DNA of 64,000 nt, from contig NZ_JACHMJ010000001.1 of the NCBI RefSeq assembly GCF_014204935.1, positions 1,984,001 through 2,048,000 on the forward strand, given 5' to 3'. The translations under genes and the position numbers were made by a program. The DNA is from Conyzicola lurida. GTDB lineage: Bacteria; Actinomycetota; Actinomycetes; Actinomycetales; Microbacteriaceae. Shown piece by piece: positions 10,806 to 19,643 of the stretch. How positions within the stretch are numbered: the stretch's first letter is position 1; each line of letters begins with the position of its first letter. The notes beneath the pieces were generated by a model. That model was not told the DNA's origin, made no database searches, and saw only the letters and a program-made list of their open reading frames with translations.

Positions 10806-11730
10806 GGCGCACCCGCGGATCCACGAGGGCGTGCACGGCGTCGACGACCACGCTCGTGACGAGGAAGATCAGGATGAGCGACGTGGAGATGCCGACCACG
10901 GTCGGCCCCTCGTGTGCTCGGATGGCTTGGAACAACAGGTTGCCCACCCCCGGGAGGTTGAAAATGCCTTCGATGATGACGGTACCGCCGAGCAGGTAGC
11001 CCAGGTCGGTGGCGAGGAACGTGACGGTCGGGATCAGCGAGTTGCGCATCACGTGCACGCCCACGGTGCGCCGGTCGCTGAGCCCTTTGGCCCACGCGGT
11101 GCGAACGTAGTCGGCCTCGAGGTTCTCGATGACCGACGAGCGCACGAGACGCGAGATCGCCGCGAGTCCGAACGCCGTGATGACGAGGGCGGGCAGCAGG
11201 TAGGAGCCCGGCCAGCCAGCCGAGGTGCCGGCGACGGGGAACCAGGCCAGTTTCACGCCGAAGACGAGCTGCGCCGAGACGCCGAGCACGAACACCGGGA
11301 GCGAACTGAGCAGCACGGTCGCCGCGAGGATGCCCTTGTCGAGCGCCTTGCCCTCGCGCAACGCGGAGACGAGGCCGAGCACCACTCCGAGGAGGATCTG
11401 GATCACCCACGCGGTGAGCGCGAGGGCGATCGTGACCGGCCAGCGCGACGCCATCTGCTCGCCGACCGAGCGGCCGTCGAAGTTGACGCCGAAGTCGCCC
11501 CGGAACAGCCCGCCGATGTAGCGCAGGTACTGCTGGATGAGCGGCTCGTCGAGGTGGTAGCGCGCCCGCAGCGTGTTGACGGTGGCCTCGCTCAACGGGC
11601 GGTCGCCCGCGAGCGCCCGGATCGGGTCGCCGGGCAGCGCGAACACGCAGAAGTAGATCAGAAAGGTCACGCCGAAGAACACGATGGCGAGACCGCCGAT
11701 GCGGCGGGCGACGCCCCAGGCCGTCTTCAC
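10798..11730 (-). CDS. Peptide ABC transporter permease (DppB/OppB type)
   Basis: 310 residues. The N-terminus (RRIGGLAIVFFGVTFLIYFCVFALPGDP) is the characteristic first helix and P-GDP motif of DppB/OppB permeases, followed by five more membrane segments. The EAA loop is YVRTAWAKGLSDRRTVGVHVMRNSLIP. It starts directly after the stop of the M14 peptidase gene with no spacing and overlaps the DppC-type permease gene by 8 nt. Confidence 0.95.
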   Translation of the reverse strand: MKTAWGVARRIGGLAIVFFGVTFLIYFCVFALPGDPIRALAGDRPLSEATVNTLRARYHLDEPLIQQYLRYIGGLFRGDFGVNFDGRSVGEQMASRWPVTIALALTAWVIQILLGVVLGLVSALREGKALDKGILAATVLLSSLPVFVLGVSAQLVFGVKLAWFPVAGTSAGWPGSYLLPALVITAFGLAAISRLVRSSVIENLEADYVRTAWAKGLSDRRTVGVHVMRNSLIPTVTFLATDLGYLLGGTVIIEGIFNLPGVGNLLFQAIRAHEGPTVVGISTSLILIFLVTSVVVDAVHALVDPRVRLD

Positions 11731-13131
11731 CTAGGCCTGCTCGCCCGAGCCGGTCAGGTGCACGGCCGCCGCGAGGATCGCCCCGTACTGCACCCCCACC
11801 AGCTTGTTGATCGGGATCACGTCCGCGGTGTCGGCTGCCGCGGCATCCGTCTGCCACCGCGTGTAGAGAGTGTCGAGCTCTGCCGCCAGCCGGTGCACGG
11901 CGACCGGCGCGACGCCGGCCACGATCTCGGCCTGCAGGGCGCGCAGCAGCATGCCGCCGTAGCGCAGCTTGAACATCGTGACGACGTCTTCGCAGCCGAA
12001 CCTCTCGGCGACCGTGGCGGGCCGCTGGGCCTCGGGAAGCTTCGAGCGCACCTCGTCGCGCTCCCCCATGCCGACGAGCATCGGCACGAACGCGCGCGAC
12101 GCGTAGAGGTACGGGGTGTCCAGCGTCAGGTGGGGGTTGGCGCGCTCGAGGATGTCGACGAGGGCGAGGCCGGTCGCTCGCATGTCGTTGCCGGTGCGGC
12201 CGACCAGCTCTCCGTAGCTCTCGGCGAGCTCGGTCTGGTCGTCGGCGTCGACGTGCGACCAGTACGGGAGCTCGGCGACGACCGCGAGGGTGCCGTACTT
12301 GAGGATGTACTCGCTCGACGAGGATCCGCCGCCGATCTCGGTCGGGTCGAGCCCGAGCGATTCGAGGTAGTCGTAGGCCTCGGCCATGGTGCCCGTGCCG
12401 AAGATGGCGGGCGCGTACTCCTCGAGAACGGGCGATTCCGGTTCGCCGGTGTTGAGCGGCAGGCCGAGGCTCTCGGGGATCGCGTGCAGGATGCCGTAGA
12501 GCGCGGGTTCCGGACGGGAGAGGTAGTAGTACACGCCGCCCATCTCGCCGTTGTGCAGGCTCACGTAGAGGTCGGGCTTGAGCTCGTCGATGAGGCGCAT
12601 CAGCCCCAGGGTCTCGGGCAGCACCTCGTCGAAGTAGAGGTTCTTGTAACTGACCGGGAACGACCACTCGATCTGGTGTTCCGGGGCCGGCCGGTAGAAA
12701 CGGCGGGCGTAGAAGTTGCGGTCTCCGGAGTTCTCGAACCACCCCTCGTTGAGGCGGGCTCCGTCGGGGTCGATGCTCGGCACGATCGTCCACGTCGCGT
12801 CGAGCGACTCGCGCAGCTCGGCGTCGGCGCAGAGCGTCTCGGCGAGGTGGATGGCGCTCCATGAGCCGATCGGCTCGTTGGGGTGCACCCCCGCCACGAT
12901 CAGGTGGTTCTTCCTCCCCGATCCCACCGTGTAGGCGAGGATCGGTTCGCCGCGGCGGCTCGTGGCGACCCGCCGGCTCGAGACCAGATCGGGGTGCTGC
13001 TCGGCGATGAGGGCGAACCGTGCCCAGAGGTCGTCGACGAGCGGGAAGGATTCGATGGCGGGCACGAGCCCGGCCCGACGGAGGATGTCCTCCGTCGAGC
13101 CGAACGTCGGGCCGGTGGTGCTGGATGTCAC
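11731..13131 (-). CDS. M14-family zinc carboxypeptidase-like protein
   Basis: 466 residues. VAGVHPNEPIGS gives the zinc motif HxxE of M14 metallopeptidases (about residue 98), the Arg/Asn pair NFYARRF matches the NR substrate-binding region, and a later zinc His is in YVSLHNGEMGG. No signal peptide is visible. M14 enzymes remove C-terminal amino acids or cleave gamma-glutamyl/diaminopimelate bonds. The gene sits 31 nt downstream of the binding protein and immediately upstream of the permeases, so it probably trims imported peptides. Whether it prefers L-, D- or meso-DAP-containing peptides cannot be told from sequence. Confidence 0.88.
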   Translation of the reverse strand: MTSSTTGPTFGSTEDILRRAGLVPAIESFPLVDDLWARFALIAEQHPDLVSSRRVATSRRGEPILAYTVGSGRKNHLIVAGVHPNEPIGSWSAIHLAETLCADAELRESLDATWTIVPSIDPDGARLNEGWFENSGDRNFYARRFYRPAPEHQIEWSFPVSYKNLYFDEVLPETLGLMRLIDELKPDLYVSLHNGEMGGVYYYLSRPEPALYGILHAIPESLGLPLNTGEPESPVLEEYAPAIFGTGTMAEAYDYLESLGLDPTEIGGGSSSSEYILKYGTLAVVAELPYWSHVDADDQTELAESYGELVGRTGNDMRATGLALVDILERANPHLTLDTPYLYASRAFVPMLVGMGERDEVRSKLPEAQRPATVAERFGCEDVVTMFKLRYGGMLLRALQAEIVAGVAPVAVHRLAAELDTLYTRWQTDAAAADTADVIPINKLVGVQYGAILAAAVHLTGSGEQA

Positions 13132-13162
13132 GTGGAACCGTATTTCTTGGGGAGGGTTTCTA

Positions 13163-14755
13163 CTACTTGAGCGTGATCTGGTCGATCACGGGGCTGCCGG
13201 CGAGGGCCGGGAGTTCCGCGATCTTGTCGCTCGTGACGTAGGCGTACTTGTTCGAGAACGTCGGCACGACCGGGAAGTCCTCGAGCACGACCTCCTGCAC
13301 CGCGACGTACTTCGCCTCGGCTTCTTCCTGCGTCGGGGCCGAGTCGGCCTCGGCGAGCAGGCTGTCGACCTCGGGGTTCGTGTAGTTGCCGGTGCACAGC
13401 GTGCAGCCGCCGTCGAGGGTGAACAGCGCCCGTAGCGTGTTCTGCTGGCTCTGGTAGAGCGCGCCCCAGTGGCCGAAATGCGGTCCGGCGACGCTCGAGT
13501 CGACGAGCGAGTCGTAGTACTCGGCCCAGTCGGTGGTCGGTGTGGCGACGACGTCGGCGATGCCGAGGTTCTGGCGCACCTGGTTGGCGTACGCCTCGAA
13601 CAGGCTGTCGACGCCGATGCCGCCCGGGTAGACGAACTCGAGGGTGCCCTCGAATCCGCCGGCCTCGGCGAGCAGCGACTTGGCCGCGTCGGGGTCGAAC
13701 TCGCAGAATTCGCCGCAGATGCCCTCGGGGGTGCCCGCCATGGCCGGCGGGGTGAACGCGGTCGCCGGCTCGTAGAGTCCGCCGAAGATCGCGGTGTTCA
13801 CGGCGTCACGGTCGATGGACATCGAGATCGCCTGGCGCACGCGCTTGTCGGAGTAGCGTTCGTCCCACAGCGGGAAGCCGAGGTAGTCGATACCGGGGGC
13901 GTCGAACGCGTAGAGGCGGTCACCGAAGTCCTGCTCGGCGACGGTCATCTTGCTCGCGGGCAGGTAGAGCAGGTCGGCGTTGCCGGCGAGCACGTCGGTG
14001 TACGCGGTGTTGGTGTCCGCGTAGGCGCGGAAGGTCACGGCCTCGGTCTTCGGGGCCTCGCCCGCGTAGTCGTCGTACGCCGTGACGGTGTACTCCTCGT
14101 TGTCCTCCCACGCGGTGGTCATCTCGTACGGGCCGTTGCCGATGGGCTGGCGGTCGTACGCGTCGATGTCGTCGTAGGCGGCCTCGGGCATCGGGTAGAA
14201 GCCGGTCTGCGACTGGCTGATCTGCAGCGGGAACTGGCTGTCGGCGTGGTCGAGCTGCACGGTGAAGGTGAGGTCGTCGACCACGACGAGGCCGCTCATG
14301 GCGTCGGTCGTCGGTTTGCCCTCGACGGGGTTGAGGTCGTCGTAGCCGACGATGCCCGCGAGCTGGCCGGTGTTCTCCCACGCGTTGGGGCCGTAGGCGG
14401 TGTAGTTCCAGGCGTCGACGTAGCTGTGAGCCGTGACGGGCTCGCCGTTCTGGAACGTCCAGTCGGGCTTGAGTGTGATGGTCCACGTGGTCGCGTCGTC
14501 GGACTCGACCGACTCGGCCTGCACGTAGGTGATCTCGTTCGAGTCGTCGAGCATCACGAGGGGTGCGAAGAGCGCCATGACCTGGCCGAAGGCGACGGTC
14601 TGGCGGCCGGGGCTCAGGTGGTCAGGCTCTCCGACGGCGTAGACGAGCGTTCCGTCGCTCGGGCTGGAGGTGTCGGACGAACCGGCGGAGCAGGCTGTGA
14701 GCCCCAGAACCAGCACGGCCCCGGTGGCGATTGCCACCTTCGGACTGAACTTCAT
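13163..14755 (-). CDS. Peptide ABC transporter substrate-binding lipoprotein (SBP_bac_5)
   Basis: 530 residues, the normal length for DppA/OppA proteins. The N-terminus MKFSPKVAIATG is followed by a hydrophobic stretch and lipobox LTAC, so it is predicted to be a lipoprotein. The body has the family 5 signature around QAESVESDDATTWTITLKP and the C-terminal region around VPTFSNKYAYV. The ATG at 14755 is chosen over an upstream frame because it begins the signal peptide and is preceded by GGAGGAATT. It is the first gene of an eight-gene minus-strand operon. Confidence 0.95.
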   Translation of the reverse strand: MKFSPKVAIATGAVLVLGLTACSAGSSDTSSPSDGTLVYAVGEPDHLSPGRQTVAFGQVMALFAPLVMLDDSNEITYVQAESVESDDATTWTITLKPDWTFQNGEPVTAHSYVDAWNYTAYGPNAWENTGQLAGIVGYDDLNPVEGKPTTDAMSGLVVVDDLTFTVQLDHADSQFPLQISQSQTGFYPMPEAAYDDIDAYDRQPIGNGPYEMTTAWEDNEEYTVTAYDDYAGEAPKTEAVTFRAYADTNTAYTDVLAGNADLLYLPASKMTVAEQDFGDRLYAFDAPGIDYLGFPLWDERYSDKRVRQAISMSIDRDAVNTAIFGGLYEPATAFTPPAMAGTPEGICGEFCEFDPDAAKSLLAEAGGFEGTLEFVYPGGIGVDSLFEAYANQVRQNLGIADVVATPTTDWAEYYDSLVDSSVAGPHFGHWGALYQSQQNTLRALFTLDGGCTLCTGNYTNPEVDSLLAEADSAPTQEEAEAKYVAVQEVVLEDFPVVPTFSNKYAYVTSDKIAELPALAGSPVIDQITLK

Positions 14756-14865
14756 AATTCCTCCTCGTGGCGGCAACGGTGCATTGCGGCCGTCTGTGTG
14801 CGACCGGGCGGCGCGCCCCGTCGTGCTGCCACATTAGGGGCGTCAAAGAGGTTAGTCGTTATGAA

Positions 14866-14902
14866 GTTTCAGAATGTATTGAATCCTTTACATTCTTGAA
14901 AC
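14866..14902. promoter_or_regulatory. Operator-like imperfect palindrome in the promoter of the peptide-transport operon
   Basis: Left arm GTTTCAGAATGTA (14866-14878) and right arm TACATTCTTGAAAC (14889-14902) are complementary except for one bulged base, around a 10-nt spacer. On the minus strand TTCAAG and TACATT hexamers with a 16-nt gap fall inside it and could be -35/-10 elements, so a bound regulator would block the promoter, about 110 bases before the ATG at 14755. The rest of this 292-nt gap is GC-rich; CGACAGGA occurs at 14928 and 14958 and inverted at 14992-14999, with no gene seen. Confidence 0.65.
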
Positions 14903-15047
14903 AAAGCGCCACGCGTCCTCGACCGGCCGACAGGACCGGACCGGCCCGACGCGCGCTCGACAGGACGAGACGCACGGCGGGCGGCTCCGCATCCTGTCGG
15001 GCGGGCGCGGGGCGGGGCGGTTTCTATATGGCCGCGGGCGGCCGGCG

Positions 15048-16490
15048 CTACAGCGCGTTGTACGTGAACCGCCCGCCGAGCAGCGTCGCAGCCACGGGGA
15101 AACCGCGCAGCTCGTGGGGCGATGCCGCGAGCGGGTCGGTCTCGGTGACGACGAGGTCGGCGATCTGGCCCACCTCGACCGTGGTGCGGGTGGACGCGGC
15201 GAGGGCCTCCGCGACGGTGATGCGCTGTTCGGGGTGCCACGCCTCGCGCGAGCCGCGGGTGCGGGTCACGGCGGCGGCGATGGTGTTCCACGGGTCGAGC
15301 GGCGACACCGGGGCGTCGGAGCCGAGCGCGAGCGTCGCGCCGGCGTCGAGCAGGCTGCGGAAGGCGAATGCCCGATCGGCGCTGCCCGCCCAGTGGTGGT
15401 CGGCGATGTCGCGGTCGTCGACGGCGTGGTCGGGCTGCACGCTCGCTTCGACCCCGAGTTCGGCGAAGCGCGCGATGTCCGACTCGGCGAGCAGCTGCGC
15501 GTGCTCGATGCGCCCGCCCACTCCGAGCTCGGCGAAGGCGTCGAGCGCGAGGCTGTTGGCGTGGTCGCCGATGGCGTGCACCGTCGGCACGATCCCCGCG
15601 TCGACAGCCTTGCGCATGAGCGGCAGCAGGCTCTCAGGCGGCATGGTCAGCATGCCGTGCGAGTGCTCCTCCCCCTCGCGGCCGGAGTACTCGTCGAAAC
15701 AGTACGCGGTGCGGGTGTTGAGCGAGCCGTCGGTGAGCACCTTGTAGCGCCCGACCGTGAGGAGCTCCGTGACCCGGTCTCCGGTCTTCAGCCCCTCGGC
15801 GATGGCACGGTCGAGGTCTTCGCTGTAGATGCCGAATTCGACGCGCAACGAATCGGCGCCGGACGCCATGCGGCGGGTCCAGGTTTCGAGGTTCCAGCGC
15901 ATTTCGAGGTCGATGATGCCGACGACGCCCCGGGATGCCGCGACCCGGGCGGCCGCGTCGGCCCAGGAGTCGAGCAGCTCGTCGGAGACGGCGCCGATCT
16001 GGCGGGTGACCTCGAAGGCGGGGTCTTCGCGCAGCAGTCCGGTCGGATGTCCCGCGTGCCCGTAGAGCGTCAGCGCGGCGGAGTTGAGCCAGACGGCGTG
16101 CAGGTCGCCGCTCACGAGTACGACCGGACGCGCGCCCGCTGCCTCGTCCAGCGCGACCACGGTCGGTTCGTCGGCCCAGAGGCCGTCGCGGAACCCGAAG
16201 CCGATGAACGGGGTCGGCTCCGGTGGCGCTGACTCGAGCGCCCGGGCGACCATGGCCGCGGCATCCGCCGCCGAGGCAGCCGTCGAAATGTCGAGCCTCT
16301 GCTGGATCAGCGCCCACTGGCTGAAGTGCACGTGGTTGTCCCAGAGCCCGGGCGATACCCAGCGGCCGCCGAGGTCGACGCCACGGTCCGACCCGGACGC
16401 CGGGGAGATCGAGGCGATGGTGCCGTTGATGGGGAGGATGTCGACGAGCTCGCCGTCGGATCCGGAAATGCGGGCGTTACGCAGGAGCAT
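15048..16490 (-). CDS. Amidohydrolase-family protein (YtcJ-like, Amidohydro_3)
   Basis: 480 residues. PGLWDNHVHFSQW carries the HxH metal motif (about residue 55), with later metal ligands in VHAIGDHANS and GRIEHAQLL and the catalytic Asp region LGSDAPVSPLDPW; the C-terminus returns to the beta-sandwich (GQIADLVVTETDPLA). This is the metal-dependent hydrolase superfamily branch containing N-substituted formamide deformylase and YtcJ. The substrate is unknown. Its ATG overlaps the end of the paiB-like gene by 14 nt. A GGCCGC/GCGGCC inverted repeat at 15030-15043 lies just past the stop and may aid termination. Confidence 0.88.
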   Translation of the reverse strand: MLLRNARISGSDGELVDILPINGTIASISPASGSDRGVDLGGRWVSPGLWDNHVHFSQWALIQQRLDISTAASAADAAAMVARALESAPPEPTPFIGFGFRDGLWADEPTVVALDEAAGARPVVLVSGDLHAVWLNSAALTLYGHAGHPTGLLREDPAFEVTRQIGAVSDELLDSWADAAARVAASRGVVGIIDLEMRWNLETWTRRMASGADSLRVEFGIYSEDLDRAIAEGLKTGDRVTELLTVGRYKVLTDGSLNTRTAYCFDEYSGREGEEHSHGMLTMPPESLLPLMRKAVDAGIVPTVHAIGDHANSLALDAFAELGVGGRIEHAQLLAESDIARFAELGVEASVQPDHAVDDRDIADHHWAGSADRAFAFRSLLDAGATLALGSDAPVSPLDPWNTIAAAVTRTRGSREAWHPEQRITVAEALAASTRTTVEVGQIADLVVTETDPLAASPHELRGFPVAATLLGGRFTYNAL

Positions 16491-17136
16491 GGTTCTCTTC
16501 GTCGGTGAGGTCGGTCGTGGAGACGGCGTCGCGCACGCGGCGCATTTCGGCGGCGAGCGACGCGGAAGCGAAGGGGCCGTCGCCCTCGAGGGCGTCGATG
16601 ATGCGGTCGACCACCTCGGGGGTCTTGTTCTGGCTGAGCTTGAGGCGGGCGTCGAACCGGGTCACGACGAACCGGATGCCGACCGTACCTTCGGCGATGC
16701 GGCGGGCCTGGTTTTCGTCAATGTCGAGGCTGATCGGCTGGGGCAGCTGCTTCTCGAAGTGGTCGACGAGGTCGTCGAGCACGTCGAAGTTCTCGGCGTC
16801 GCTGAGGATCTCGGGGGTGCCGTACAGGTGCGCGGTGACGTGGTTCCACGTCGGAACGAACTCGGAGTTCGCGTACCAGCCGGGCGAGATGTAGCCGTGC
16901 GGCCCCTGGATGATCATGAGCATCTCGTGCTGGCCGAGCTCGTGCAGCTTCTCGTCGGGACGCCCCACGTGGCTGACGATGCTGATGCCCTCGGGTGTCT
17001 CCTCGAGCACGACCGGGTAGTGCGAGGCGACGAGACCGTTCGCCGTGTTCGACACGAACGTCGCCCACGGGTTCTCGCGCACGAGGCGTTTGACCTCGTC
17101 GGGATCGGTCAGGATGTAGGTGGGGGTGTGACGCAT
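16477..17136 (-). CDS. FMN-binding split-barrel protein (PaiB family)
   Basis: 219 residues, the usual PaiB length. The N-terminus MRHTPTYILTDPDEVKRLV and the segment HVGRPDEKLHELGQHEMLMIIQGPHGYISPGWY with the following VPTWNHVTAHLYG are hallmark blocks of the PaiB / FMN-binding negative transcriptional regulator family (FMN-binding split barrel). Bacillus PaiB is a regulator of sporulation and degradative enzymes; in actinobacteria the role is undefined and may be enzymatic. The frame continues upstream through the nei gene as a shadow; the ATG at 17136 matches the conserved N-terminus. Its end overlaps the amidohydrolase start by 14 nt. Confidence 0.92.
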   Translation of the reverse strand: MRHTPTYILTDPDEVKRLVRENPWATFVSNTANGLVASHYPVVLEETPEGISIVSHVGRPDEKLHELGQHEMLMIIQGPHGYISPGWYANSEFVPTWNHVTAHLYGTPEILSDAENFDVLDDLVDHFEKQLPQPISLDIDENQARRIAEGTVGIRFVVTRFDARLKLSQNKTPEVVDRIIDALEGDGPFASASLAAEMRRVRDAVSTTDLTDEENHAPA

Positions 17137-17165
17137 GGCTAAATCCTGCCATGCACGAAGCGCGG

Positions 17166-18134
17166 CTACGTCTGGTCGACCGGGCAGAAGTAGAGCTTGC
17201 GCCCCGCCGCCACCTCCATCACGATCGGCGTACCGCAGACGCGGCAGGGCTTGCCCGCACGGTGGTACACCCAGTGGCGGTCGTCGCGGCGGGCGAGCGC
17301 ATTGACGTAGTCCTCGTGGCTCAGCCCGTCCATCGTCATCATCTGGCCGGTGGAGACGCCGACGCCGAGCAGGTAGGTCCAGTCTGCCCAGAGTTCTTCG
17401 AGCGTCTCGCGCGGCACGAGCTTGCCCGGCTTGTGCGGGTCGAGCCGCGCCCGGAACAGCAGTTCGGCCCGGTAGACATTGCCGATGCCGCTCACCACGT
17501 TCTGGTCCATCAGGATGAGCCCGATGGGCGTCGCCTTCTTGATCGCCGCGTCGACGAACCGCGCGCGGCCCTCGTCGGGGTCGTCGACCAGAGGGTCGGG
17601 CCCGAGTTTCGCGATCACGGCCTGCACCTCTTCGGGCTGCAGCACCTCGCACGCGGTCGGTCCGCGGAGGTCGGCCACGGTGTCGCTGGCGAGCAGCCGC
17701 ACGCGCACGGCGCCGATCGGCTCGGGCGGGAAGGTGTCGAGTGCTTCGCCGAGGCGTTCCTGCTCGGCCATGCGCAGCCGGCGCGGCGCGCCGATGCTGG
17801 AGAGCGAGGGCTCGTTGTCGTCGGGCACCACGGTGCCGCGCTGGTTGGTCTGGCCCATGCGTCCGCCGGCGGACGCGGTGGTCGCGTCGGCGGTGATGTT
17901 GCCCGCGAAGTCCCACGCGCCGTACATGCCGAGGTGCACGCGCAGCCACAGCCGGTGGTCGAACTCGAGGAACATCTGCTTGCCGACGGCCTTGGCGTCG
18001 GTCATCTCGAGTCCGTCGATCTCCGACGCTCCCCCGGCGAACCGGCCCTGGGGCGACGACGCGGCGATCGTCTTGCCGACGAAGTGCAGCGCGAACTGCC
18101 GGGTGATGCGGTGGACGGAATGTCCCTCGGGCAC
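17166..18134 (-). CDS. nei: Fpg/Nei-family DNA glycosylase (endonuclease VIII-like)
   Basis: 322 residues. The mature N-terminus PEGHSVHR provides the catalytic Pro1-Glu2 pair of bifunctional glycosylase/AP lyases; His rather than Leu at the next position favours Nei over MutM. The helix-two-turn-helix is in DQNVVSGIGNVYRAELLFRA and a zinc-finger-like tail follows (CRVCGTP ... YFCPVDQ). That tail shows C-x2-C but ends C-x2-D, so one of the four usual zinc cysteines is replaced by Asp. It excises oxidised pyrimidines in base excision repair. It lies between rpiB (8-nt gap) and the paiB-like gene (29 nt). Confidence 0.93.
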   Translation of the reverse strand: MPEGHSVHRITRQFALHFVGKTIAASSPQGRFAGGASEIDGLEMTDAKAVGKQMFLEFDHRLWLRVHLGMYGAWDFAGNITADATTASAGGRMGQTNQRGTVVPDDNEPSLSSIGAPRRLRMAEQERLGEALDTFPPEPIGAVRVRLLASDTVADLRGPTACEVLQPEEVQAVIAKLGPDPLVDDPDEGRARFVDAAIKKATPIGLILMDQNVVSGIGNVYRAELLFRARLDPHKPGKLVPRETLEELWADWTYLLGVGVSTGQMMTMDGLSHEDYVNALARRDDRHWVYHRAGKPCRVCGTPIVMEVAAGRKLYFCPVDQT

Positions 18135-18142
18135 GGGTTCCC

Positions 18143-18628
18143 CTAGTCGATCTGGTGGCCGGCGATCGACCCGGTGGTCTCGTACTCGGCGAGCTGGGCG
18201 ATGCGGCGCGCGTGGCGCTCCTCACCCGGGAACGGCGTGTTGATGAAGGTGTCGATGAACAGCTTCGCGTCGTCGACGGAGTGCTGGCGCGCCCCGATGG
18301 CGATGACGTTGGCGTTGTTGTGCTGGCGGGCGAGCTCGGCGGTCGAGACGTTCCAGACCAGGGCGGCACGGGCGCCGCGCACCTTGTTGGCGGCGATCTG
18401 CTCGCCGTTGCCGGAGCCGCCGAAGACGACGCCGAGTGCTTCGATGCCCTGCGCCTGGTCTTCGATCACGGCCTGCGCCGCGTTGATGCAGAAGCTCGGG
18501 TAGTCGTCGAGGGGGTCGTAGCTCGTGGGCCCGTGGTCGATCACTTCGTGGCCGTTGCCGGCGAGGTGCGTCTGGAGGTCTTCACTGAACTCGAGTCCGG
18601 CATGGTCGGTCGCGATGTGGATGCGCAT
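18143..18628 (-). CDS. rpiB: Ribose-5-phosphate isomerase B
   Basis: 161 residues, typical RpiB size. The N-terminus MRIHIATDHAGLEFS is the phosphate/substrate loop, GVVFGGSGNGEQIAANK is the conserved catalytic segment (Ser in place of the Cys of Escherichia coli RpiB, as in mycobacterial enzymes), and NNANVIAIGARQH is a further family block. It interconverts ribose 5-phosphate and ribulose 5-phosphate in the pentose phosphate pathway. It is the first gene of a minus-strand run with nei, paiB-like and amidohydrolase genes. Confidence 0.95.
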   Translation of the reverse strand: MRIHIATDHAGLEFSEDLQTHLAGNGHEVIDHGPTSYDPLDDYPSFCINAAQAVIEDQAQGIEALGVVFGGSGNGEQIAANKVRGARAALVWNVSTAELARQHNNANVIAIGARQHSVDDAKLFIDTFINTPFPGEERHARRIAQLAEYETTGSIAGHQID

Positions 18629-18668
18629 GCTCCTATTCTGCCCTCCTTCTGCCCTCCCCCGGCGACGC

Positions 18669-19250
18669 TCACGCGCGCCAGAAGCCCGTCGCGCCGAGCA
18701 GCTGCGTTTCGCGGTCCGCGTCCTCGGGCACGGCGACCTCGGGACCGAAGATGCCCATCTGCCGGAACTCGTCGATGCGCGGCCCGACCGTCTCCCAGAG
18801 CGCCTCGACGAGGTCGTCGGGTAGCGAGTAGTCGAGCTCGACGAGCTTCGCGATCGACCAGGCCTGGAACGCGCGGTAGGTCGAGATGTGCACGAAGTAC
18901 TCGGAGACCGGGAAGTCGCCGTAGCTCAGGTGCACGGTGTCGTCGGGGTCGAGCAGCTGGTTCGCGGCCACGGTCGCCGCGTCGTTGAGGGCGTCGTACG
19001 CTTCGAACGGGTCGTCGCCCAGCAGGTCGCCCGACCACGCGTCGCCGACCTCGTCGACGGTTTTGCCCGCCAGCACGTCGGGCACCCAGGCCTCGTCGTA
19101 GGCGTGGTCGGCCACGATGTCGCGCAGCGTCGGGTTCGGTTTCTGCGTCCAGTCGGCGGGCGCCGGCACGGTCAGCAGGTCGGGATCGACGCGGTCGAAC
19201 ACGTCTCGCAGGGCGGCGTCGGACTTGAGGAAAAGATCGCGCTCTTTCAT
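18669..19250 (-). CDS. DinB / maleylpyruvate-isomerase N-terminal-like protein (TIGR03086-like)
   Basis: 193 residues. The pattern of an early helix (FLKSDAALRDVFDRVD), W-T near residue 34, the conserved metal-site region RDIVADHAYDEAWVPDVLAG and the later HISTYRAFQAWSIAKL resembles the DinB four-helix-bundle superfamily, specifically actinobacterial TIGR03086/maleylpyruvate isomerase N-terminal domains, some of which are mycothiol-dependent. The first metal histidine is plausible (DHAY) and another is HIST, but a full ligand triad cannot be confirmed by eye. A leaderless-type TAGCTT box precedes the ATG. Function unknown. Confidence 0.7.
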   Translation of the reverse strand: MKERDLFLKSDAALRDVFDRVDPDLLTVPAPADWTQKPNPTLRDIVADHAYDEAWVPDVLAGKTVDEVGDAWSGDLLGDDPFEAYDALNDAATVAANQLLDPDDTVHLSYGDFPVSEYFVHISTYRAFQAWSIAKLVELDYSLPDDLVEALWETVGPRIDEFRQMGIFGPEVAVPEDADRETQLLGATGFWRA

Positions 19251-19256
19251 GCCCGC

Positions 19257-19262
19257 AAGCTA
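19257..19262 (-). promoter_or_regulatory. -10 box of a leaderless promoter
   Basis: TAGCTT on the minus strand ends six bases before the ATG at 19250, so the transcript probably begins at or next to the start codon. Confidence 0.5.
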
Positions 19263-19295
19263 GCAGCGACGCCTGACATCCACCAGCCCGTGCGG

Positions 19296-19643
19296 CTAGA
19301 CGCCGACCCACACCTTGCGCAGCGACTGGGTCACGGTCCAGATCGTGCGCGCGCCCGCCTCGAGGGTCAGCACCGACCCCGGCACGAGCTGCACGGTGGT
19401 CTCGGTGTCGATGAATTCGACGGATGCCGCACCCGCCAGAACCACGAAGAACTCGGCGTTCTCGACGTCCGACATCGAGCCCGGACTCATCTCCCAAACG
19501 CCGTACTCGAGTCCCTCGAACTCGCCGAGCACCACCAGACCCGCGGTCGGCGCGCCGTCGAGTACCCGCTCGGTCGGAACGGGCTGTAGGTCGACGGGCA
19601 CGGCGAGAGCCGCGACGGGGTCGAGCGGCGGCCACCCGCTCAC
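19296..19643 (-). CDS. Small cupin-domain protein
   Basis: 115 residues. A single cupin barrel is visible: YGVWEMSPGSMSDVENAEFFVVLAGAASVEFIDT followed by VQLVPGSVLTLEAGARTIWTV, which matches the (S)-3-ureidoglycolate aminohydrolase/DUF861-like cupin pattern with a W-x-V near the end. The metal histidines of the first cupin motif are absent, so catalysis is doubtful. The GTG start overlaps the TGA of the FAD oxidoreductase gene (GTGA), so the two are translationally coupled. Such cupins often accompany PuuB-like oxidases in amine or amino-acid catabolism. Confidence 0.82.
   Translation of the reverse strand: MSGWPPLDPVAALAVPVDLQPVPTERVLDGAPTAGLVVLGEFEGLEYGVWEMSPGSMSDVENAEFFVVLAGAASVEFIDTETTVQLVPGSVLTLEAGARTIWTVTQSLRKVWVGV

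Noticed and set aside
10534-12864. 776-residue plus-strand frame and 686-residue minus-strand frame (10802-12862)
   Set aside because: Both lie over the permease and M14 genes; GC-rich third positions create long spurious frames.
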